Below are positions 7,851-12,102 of a stretch of 12,102 nucleotides of DNA, one piece after another (the stretch's first letter is position 1; each line of letters opens with the position of its first letter). This DNA comes from Ignavibacteriaceae bacterium (GTDB lineage: Bacteria > Bacteroidota > Ignavibacteria > Ignavibacteriales > Ignavibacteriaceae), in assembly GCA_025449775.1 (NCBI GenBank), contig JANWIS010000112.1, positions 1 through 12,102 on the forward strand, read 5' to 3'. The position numbers were made by a program, and so were the translations under genes. Under the pieces are notes generated by a model that had not been told where the DNA came from, did no database searches, and saw only the letters and a list, made by a program, of their open reading frames with translations.

Positions 7851-7852
7851 GC

Positions 7853-8146
7853 TTAGGATGGGTTAGCTAATTGCTGATCCGATAAAAGAATCTTTATTTT
7901 TTTAACTTTGTCTGAAGCTTGAATCAAAAACTCTCTGTTTTTATTTTTTTCTATAAATAAATCGTATGCAATATTAAGACAGGCGATTATTGCAATCGTT
8001 TGAGCCGGTTGATCAGGGAGTTCATCCTTCGTCTCTTCCATTACTTTATTGACATAAATTGCAAGTTCCTTAGCTATCTCTTCATTCTCAACTAGTAAGG
8101 AGTATTCTTTGTCAAATATTTTTATTTTAAGCTTCTTCTTTTCCAT
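7853..8146 (-). CDS. zapA: Cell division protein ZapA
   Basis: A small cytoplasmic protein that bundles and stabilises FtsZ filaments at the division site. The 97 residues have the ZapA layout: an N-terminal beta hairpin (LKIKIFDKEYSLLVENEE, about 6-23), a first helix (IAKELAIYVNKVMEE, 24-38), then the long C-terminal dimerisation helix beginning at the conserved-type AQTIAIIACLNIAYDLF (48-64). The ATG at 8144-8146 has no evident Shine-Dalgarno. It is flanked upstream by a small coiled-coil gene and downstream, within 3 nt, by the probable 6S RNA. Sequence similarity in this family is low, so position and the helix signature carry part of the call. Confidence 0.87.
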   Translation of the reverse strand: MEKKKLKIKIFDKEYSLLVENEEIAKELAIYVNKVMEETKDELPDQPAQTIAIIACLNIAYDLFIEKNKNREFLIQASDKVKKIKILLSDQQLANPS

Positions 8147-8168
8147 CAGTATTTTACTAAACCATTAA

Positions 8169-8197
8169 CAAATTATTAAAGAACTTTTTCTGTCAAA
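8169..8197 (-). promoter_or_regulatory. Candidate promoter upstream of zapA
   Basis: In the 67-nt gap before zapA the minus strand carries TTTGACA (8197-8191), containing a perfect TTGACA, and 15 nt after it TAATTTG (8175-8169). This resembles either a -35 element with a poor -10, or the Bacteroidetes -33 TTTG / -7 TAnnTTTG pattern with one base missing. The gap is AT-rich, so a chance match is quite possible. If real, it would drive zapA, the ncRNA and rny apart from pheST. Confidence 0.28.
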
Positions 8198-8213
8198 TTA
8201 CTTATATTTTTTT

Positions 8214-8531
8214 TCACCTAGTAGTTTCTGTTGACAGATGTTTATCTACTCTGTTAATTAAATCTTTTATTTTGATTTTTAATTCTTCTCGATCTTGTGA
8301 GTTTAATTTTGTTTTTTCCTCCACTTTAAGTTTTATTTCATCCAATTCCGATTCTAAATCAGAAATTTTTTGATGTAATTGACTTTTATCCTGTTGTACT
8401 GTATTAAGAGATACTTCCAACTCTTTATTTCTACCTACAGTGTCGAAGTATTTGCTTTTAAGTATTTCAACCTGTGATTCAAGCGCACTCAAGTCGCTTA
8501 TAAGTGTTTCGTATTTAGCCAAGTCCACCAA
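8214..8531 (-). CDS. Small coiled-coil protein between pheT and zapA (possibly ZapB-like)
   Basis: I do not recognise a specific family. The 105 residues are almost entirely a charged heptad-repeat coiled coil (about 5-95; for example LESQVEILKSKY, LHQKISDLESELDEIKLKVE), with no signal peptide, membrane segment or Cys. Size, composition and position directly before zapA suggest a cytoplasmic division factor of ZapB type, which in E. coli is a coiled coil that binds ZapA; this is inference from context. The start is non-ATG: TTG at 8529-8531, immediately after the pheT TAA, with GAGG 7 nt upstream. GTG at 8526-8528 is the alternative, with GAGG 10 nt away. There is no Met anywhere later in the protein, so a non-ATG start is forced. 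Tight spacing to pheT implies co-transcription. Confidence 0.82.
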   Translation of the reverse strand: MVDLAKYETLISDLSALESQVEILKSKYFDTVGRNKELEVSLNTVQQDKSQLHQKISDLESELDEIKLKVEEKTKLNSQDREELKIKIKDLINRVDKHLSTETTR

Positions 8532-10934
8532 TTATTTCCCTCTCAGAATCGCATTAAAATTAGCTGATATTTTGTTAATTAATTTTTGAAAATCTGTATC
8601 AACTTCTTCATCAGTTAATGTTCTTCCAAAATCATAATATTCCAAACCAAATGCCATACTTTTTTTATCCTTACCGATTTCCTTGCTTTCAAATAGATCA
8701 AAAAGTTCAACGGATTTGAGAATACTACTGCTTTCCTTAAGAATAAAATCCTTTACTGAAATATATTTTACCGAATTATCAAATATAAATGCAATATCAC
8801 GTAAAACTTTTGGATACTTTAGAATTTCTTTAAATGAACTTTTACTTTCAATTGCGTTCTGCAGTCTTTCAACATCAAATTCAAAACAATAAACATCCTG
8901 TTCGATATCAAAATTTTTAAGAAATACAGCGTTTAATTTTCCACCAGTTCCGAAAATATCACCTTTAAAGTTTTTAGTGAATTGATAATCGTAAACGTTA
9001 TTTTGAATGGAATTATAAGAATCATCTAGTACAATGTCAAGCACTAATTTGGATAAAAATGAATTTGACAAACCTTTCAGATCATAGAAATCATATTCGG
9101 TTTCATTCGAGTACCAACTCCTGGTGTTTTTATTTCCTGTTAGAATATAAATTAATTTTTTCTTCTCTGTAAAATCTGAAAAATCATTGATTGGTTGATT
9201 GTGCTGAATGAATACATTTCCTAATTCAAAAAGTGCTAAATCTTTTTCACCTTTCTTGATGTTAAGTGAAACAGCAGGTAATGCTGAAACTAAAAGCGAT
9301 GTCCTTAAAAAAGCCATGTCATTGCTTTGAGGATTTGAAATCATAATTGGTTTACCAGTTAAATCGGCCAACTTTTCGGGTATCAGAGGATTATTTACCA
9401 TCTCATTCAAACCTAATGAAGTTGCTACTTCTCTCAGATGATCTTCAAACCTGGAGTCATCTTTTCGTTTATCAATTGTTATGTTAACTTTCTCTATAGC
9501 AGGAATCAAATCATATCCTGAAATTCTAGCTACTTCTTCAATCAAGTCAGCTTCACGTTCTATATCGGGACGAAAAGTTGGTATTACTACTTCAAGTGAT
9601 TCACCGAGATCCTTAAGTAAGTTTATTCCGAGTCTTTGAAAAATCCTGTTCACATCAGCTTTTTGAACTTCATAACCAAGTAGCTTTTTCAACTTTGGAA
9701 GTCTGATTGTAATTTCTTTGTTCCTGGCTTTGCTAGGATATTCATCAATCGAACCTTTTGCGATTTCTCCTCCGGCAACAGATTTTATTAGCTGAGCTGC
9801 TCTTTGAACAACATATATTGTATTCGACGGATCCGTTCCTCTTTCAAAACGGTATGAAGAATCGGTTGCCAGCAGTAATTTTTTTGAAGTTCTTCGGACT
9901 GATGATGGATTAAAGTATGCGGATTCAATTAAAATATTTTTTGTTTTTTCAGAAACCTCGGAATTTTCTCCACCCACAATTCCTGCAATAGCAACCTCAT
10001 TATTGCCGTCACAGATCATCATTGTTCCTTGCGGCAATATTCTTTCCTTTGAATCAAGAGTTGTAAACTTTCCTGATTCAGTTGTGCTTTTAACTATTAT
10101 TTTTCTTTCTGTAATTTTATCCAGATCGAATGCATGAAGAGGCTGTCCCATTTCATGGAGAATAAAGTTTGTAACATCAACAACATTATTTATTGGTCGC
10201 AGTCCAATACTGGTCAATTTATCTTTTAACCAGGCTGGGGATTCTTTAATAGCAAGACCATTGATAACTTTTGCAGAATAACGAGGACAATTTATTTTGT
10301 CTTCAATTACAACCGAAGCAAATTTTTTAATATCATTTTGTGATTCATCTAAATCAATTTTTGGGATTCTTAAGTCACGATTGAAGATGGCAGATAAATC
10401 ACGTGCAACACCGATATGCGATAGTGCATCGGGACGGTTTGGAGTAACTGCAATATCCATAATAACATCATTCATTCCCATAGCTTCACTGATTAAAGTT
10501 CCTGCTGATAAGTCATCAGCCAAAACCATTATCCCGGAATCATCATTACTTAATTCCAATTCACTTTCCGAACAAATCATTCCTTCAGATTCAACTCCGC
10601 GGATCTTTACTTTTTTTATTTCTGTTTTAGTTTTTGGAATGATCGTTCCGAGTGATGCAAATGCTACATTCTGTCCTTTCTTAACATTTGGAGCGCCGCA
10701 AACAACATTATTTTCGGATTGTCCATCATAAACGATACAAACTGTAAGTTTATCTGCATCAGGGTGCTTTGCAACTTCTTTTACTAACCCGACTACAATA
10801 CCTGTATATCGTTTTGCTTCATCAAGGAAATCTTCAACTTCAAGTCCATGCATCGTTAATGCATTAATAATTTCATTGGTTGAAATCCCGTTAAGGTCGA
10901 TATAATCTTTAATCCAGTTTAAAGAGATTTTCAA
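8532..10934 (-). CDS. pheT: Phenylalanine-tRNA ligase beta subunit
   Basis: The beta chain of the (alpha-beta)2 phenylalanyl-tRNA synthetase; it binds tRNA-Phe and edits mischarged Tyr-tRNA-Phe. The 800 residues are full length for the long bacterial form. Domains in order: MKISLNWIKDYIDL N-terminus; OB-fold tRNA-binding domain at about 42-150 (GIVVGLVKEVAKHPDADKL, VVCGAPNV); B3/B4 editing domain at about 215-385 (NNVVDVTNFILHEMGQPLHA, 249-268); B5 domain at about 405-475 (IPTFRPDIEREADLIEEVAR, 451-470); catalytic-like core at about 490-690; and the C-terminal FDX-ACB anticodon-binding domain at about 706-800 (YPKVLRDIAF, RTLTDEEVD). The start is TTG at 10932-10934, fixed by the canonical N-terminus and an in-frame TAG just upstream; only a weak AGG precedes it. 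It follows pheS by 13 nt. Confidence 0.98.
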   Translation of the reverse strand: MKISLNWIKDYIDLNGISTNEIINALTMHGLEVEDFLDEAKRYTGIVVGLVKEVAKHPDADKLTVCIVYDGQSENNVVCGAPNVKKGQNVAFASLGTIIPKTKTEIKKVKIRGVESEGMICSESELELSNDDSGIMVLADDLSAGTLISEAMGMNDVIMDIAVTPNRPDALSHIGVARDLSAIFNRDLRIPKIDLDESQNDIKKFASVVIEDKINCPRYSAKVINGLAIKESPAWLKDKLTSIGLRPINNVVDVTNFILHEMGQPLHAFDLDKITERKIIVKSTTESGKFTTLDSKERILPQGTMMICDGNNEVAIAGIVGGENSEVSEKTKNILIESAYFNPSSVRRTSKKLLLATDSSYRFERGTDPSNTIYVVQRAAQLIKSVAGGEIAKGSIDEYPSKARNKEITIRLPKLKKLLGYEVQKADVNRIFQRLGINLLKDLGESLEVVIPTFRPDIEREADLIEEVARISGYDLIPAIEKVNITIDKRKDDSRFEDHLREVATSLGLNEMVNNPLIPEKLADLTGKPIMISNPQSNDMAFLRTSLLVSALPAVSLNIKKGEKDLALFELGNVFIQHNQPINDFSDFTEKKKLIYILTGNKNTRSWYSNETEYDFYDLKGLSNSFLSKLVLDIVLDDSYNSIQNNVYDYQFTKNFKGDIFGTGGKLNAVFLKNFDIEQDVYCFEFDVERLQNAIESKSSFKEILKYPKVLRDIAFIFDNSVKYISVKDFILKESSSILKSVELFDLFESKEIGKDKKSMAFGLEYYDFGRTLTDEEVDTDFQKLINKISANFNAILRGK
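8539..8542 (-). promoter_or_regulatory. Shine-Dalgarno GAGG deciding the coiled-coil gene start
   Basis: GAGG at the very end of pheT is 7 nt before TTG 8531 and 10 nt before GTG 8528, favouring the TTG. It overlaps the last pheT codons, so translation is probably coupled. Confidence 0.5.
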
Positions 10935-10947
10935 TATTTTCTACCTA

Positions 10948-11961
10948 TTAAAATTGTTTCAGGAATCTTAAATCATTTTCAAAAAAGATCCTGATATCAT
11001 CGATACCATATTTTAACATTGCAATTCTTTCTATTCCCATTCCAAAAGCATAGCCGGTATATTTATCTGAGTCATAATCAACATTTTTAAAAACATTCGG
11101 ATCAACCATTCCGCATCCAAGTATTTCGAGCCAGCCTGAATATTTACAAACTCTGCAGCCTTTACCTAAACAGATATAACAAGTTATATCCATTTCAGCA
11201 CTCGGTTCTGTAAAAGGAAAGAAACTAGGCCTGAATCTGTATTTGAGTCCTTCACCGTAAAATTGGTGTGCAAAAGATACAAGCGTTCCCTTCAATTCAG
11301 CAAATGAAACATCAGTATCAATATAAATTCCATCGACTTGGTGGAACATGCAATAACTTCGTGAACTAATTGCTTCGTTCCTGTAAACTCGTCCCGGCAT
11401 TATTGCCCTGATCGGAGGCTGTTCTTTTTCCATTATTCTTATTTGAACCGGTGTTGTGTGTGTACGAAGTAGAAATTTTTCACTGACAAAAAAAGTATCC
11501 TGCATATCTCTGGCCGGGTGATCGGCAGGAAAATTAAGTGCTTCAAAATTATAATAATCGGATTCTAATTCAGGACCATCATAAATTGAAAAACCGAGAC
11601 CTTTAAATATGGATTTGATTTCATAGAGGGTTTGAGTTAAAATATGTTTGCTTCCGATATTAAAAATTTTTCCCGGAAGAGTAAGATCTAACTTTGAAAG
11701 ATCGTTTGATTCCCCTGATTCAAGAAGTGATTTTTTTTTATTGAATTCTTCTGTTGCCTGAGTTCGGAGAGTATTCAGAAGTTTTCCGTAAGCAGGTTTC
11801 TCTTCAACCGGAACAGATTTCAATTCATCAAACAAACGGGTGATGATTCCGTTCCGGCTAAAATATTTAATCCGCAGTTGTTCAAGCTCACCTGATGAAC
11901 TTATGTTTTCTATTTCCTGGTCGAAAACTTTTCTTATCTGATCAAGTTCAACTTGCTGCAT
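10948..11961 (-). CDS. pheS: Phenylalanine-tRNA ligase alpha subunit
   Basis: The catalytic alpha chain of phenylalanyl-tRNA synthetase, which activates phenylalanine with ATP and charges tRNA-Phe. The 337 residues are of normal length: an N-terminal coiled-coil arm (about 1-85) then the class II core. Motif 2 is seen in AIMPGRVYRNEAISSRSYCM (186-205) followed by FHQVDG, and motif 3 in GMGIERIAMLKYG (307-319). FFPFTEPSAEMD (247-258) is the phenylalanine-pocket strand. Between it and LEILGCGMVDPN is a Cys-x2-Cys-x4-Cys-x2-Cys insertion (261, 264, 269, 272), probably a small metal-binding knuckle known in part of the family but absent from E. coli PheS. The ATG at 11959-11961 lacks a Shine-Dalgarno. 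It forms an operon with pheT and probably rplT upstream. Confidence 0.98.
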   Translation of the reverse strand: MQQVELDQIRKVFDQEIENISSSGELEQLRIKYFSRNGIITRLFDELKSVPVEEKPAYGKLLNTLRTQATEEFNKKKSLLESGESNDLSKLDLTLPGKIFNIGSKHILTQTLYEIKSIFKGLGFSIYDGPELESDYYNFEALNFPADHPARDMQDTFFVSEKFLLRTHTTPVQIRIMEKEQPPIRAIMPGRVYRNEAISSRSYCMFHQVDGIYIDTDVSFAELKGTLVSFAHQFYGEGLKYRFRPSFFPFTEPSAEMDITCYICLGKGCRVCKYSGWLEILGCGMVDPNVFKNVDYDSDKYTGYAFGMGIERIAMLKYGIDDIRIFFENDLRFLKQF

Positions 11962-11986
11962 ATGAAAATTGCTTTATTTAAAGTAA

Positions 11987-12025
11987 AACCCTCAGCAAAA
12001 AATAAAAATTCTTTTTGAGAGGGTT
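11987..12025 (-). terminator. Hairpin between rplT and pheS, possible terminator or attenuator
   Basis: A perfect 7-bp inverted repeat AACCCTC/GAGGGTT (11987-11993 and 12019-12025) extends inward, after a small internal loop, by a second 6-bp stem (11996-12001 with 12012-12017). On the minus strand it is followed by TTACTTT, a short and imperfect U tract; on the plus strand it is followed by AAAAAA. It lies 6 nt after the rplT stop. It could partly terminate the ribosomal protein transcript or set the rplT to pheS ratio. Strength as an intrinsic terminator is uncertain. Confidence 0.5.
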
Positions 12026-12031
12026 AAAAAA

Positions 12032-12102
12032 TTAATTACTTGCGAACTTTACAAGTTCGGAGAACGAAACAGGATTATCGACTGCAAGGTTTGCAAGCAC
12101 CT
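12032..12102 (-). CDS. rplT: 50S ribosomal protein L20, C-terminal end only (runs off the right edge)
   Basis: The minus strand is open from the window edge to a TAA at 12032-12034, giving about 23 codons ending VLANLAVDNPVSFSELVKFA then SN. This matches the usual L20 tail (LADxAVxDPxxFxxLV). L20 binds 23S rRNA early in 50S assembly. The infC-rpmI-rplT-pheST order is a common bacterial arrangement and supports the call. Too short to say more. Confidence 0.87.
   Translation of the reverse strand, partial: VLANLAVDNPVSFSELVKFASN

Noticed and set aside
7617..7852. T-box, SRP RNA or tmRNA as identity of the ncRNA region
   Set aside because: No T-box core sequence, no SRP Alu or GGAA-type tetraloop domain, and no tRNA-like acceptor ends or tag ORF; a 6S-like fold with zapA adjacency fits better.
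10297..10731. 144-codon plus-strand open frame
   Set aside because: It lies wholly antisense to well-conserved pheT coding sequence, and its translation looks like a low-complexity shadow with no family motif.
11962..12031. Phe-rich leader peptide for pheST attenuation
   Set aside because: The U-rich stretch could encode Phe and Ile codons in one frame, but there is no ATG, GTG or TTG start with a ribosome binding site, so no leader is supported.
1..12102. Mobile elements, CRISPR, tRNA/rRNA genes, defence or biosynthetic islands
   Set aside because: No transposase or integrase motif, no spaced direct repeats, no cloverleaf, and composition looks uniform; the window is a housekeeping operon series.

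Overview
This is an AT-rich bacterial chromosome segment made up almost entirely of housekeeping genes. The likely source is the Bacteroidetes/Chlorobi group, plausibly an Ignavibacteria-type organism; that placement is inferred from protein style and gene order, not from a search. Three things point that way. First, the surface lipoprotein has an N-terminus of the type C-A-N...P-P-T-G-G...D...P-P that I associate with this group. Second, most genes lack a clear Shine-Dalgarno sequence. Third, the order is rplT-pheS-pheT-(coiled coil)-zapA-ncRNA-rny.

Layout: the only plus-strand gene is the 3' half of hutI (histidine degradation) at the left edge. Everything else lies on the minus strand as one head-to-tail series, read from right to left: rplT (only its last codons), a hairpin, pheS, pheT, a small coiled-coil gene, zapA, a structured noncoding region that looks like 6S RNA, rny, coaE, a monofunctional proline dehydrogenase, tsaD, mltG and an Ig-like-domain lipoprotein. 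The lipoprotein gene converges on hutI with 7 nt between the stop codons.

Most gaps in the minus-strand series are short: proline dehydrogenase and tsaD overlap by one base, and mltG follows tsaD by 6 nt. The exceptions are about 70 nt (rplT to pheS), 67 nt (coiled coil to zapA), 87 nt (coaE to proline dehydrogenase) and 245 nt (zapA to rny, holding the ncRNA). Together the genes cover translation (L20, PheRS, t6A modification of tRNA), cell division and wall growth (ZapA, possible ZapB-like partner, MltG), RNA turnover and polymerase control (RNase Y, putative 6S RNA), CoA synthesis and proline oxidation. There is no mobile element, CRISPR array, tRNA, rRNA or defence gene.

Points worth a second look are the probable 6S RNA, the small coiled-coil gene between pheT and zapA, an unusually high share of non-ATG starts (four TTG and one GTG among ten visible starts), and the odd 5' end of the lipoprotein gene. 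I did not find a convincing new biological system here.
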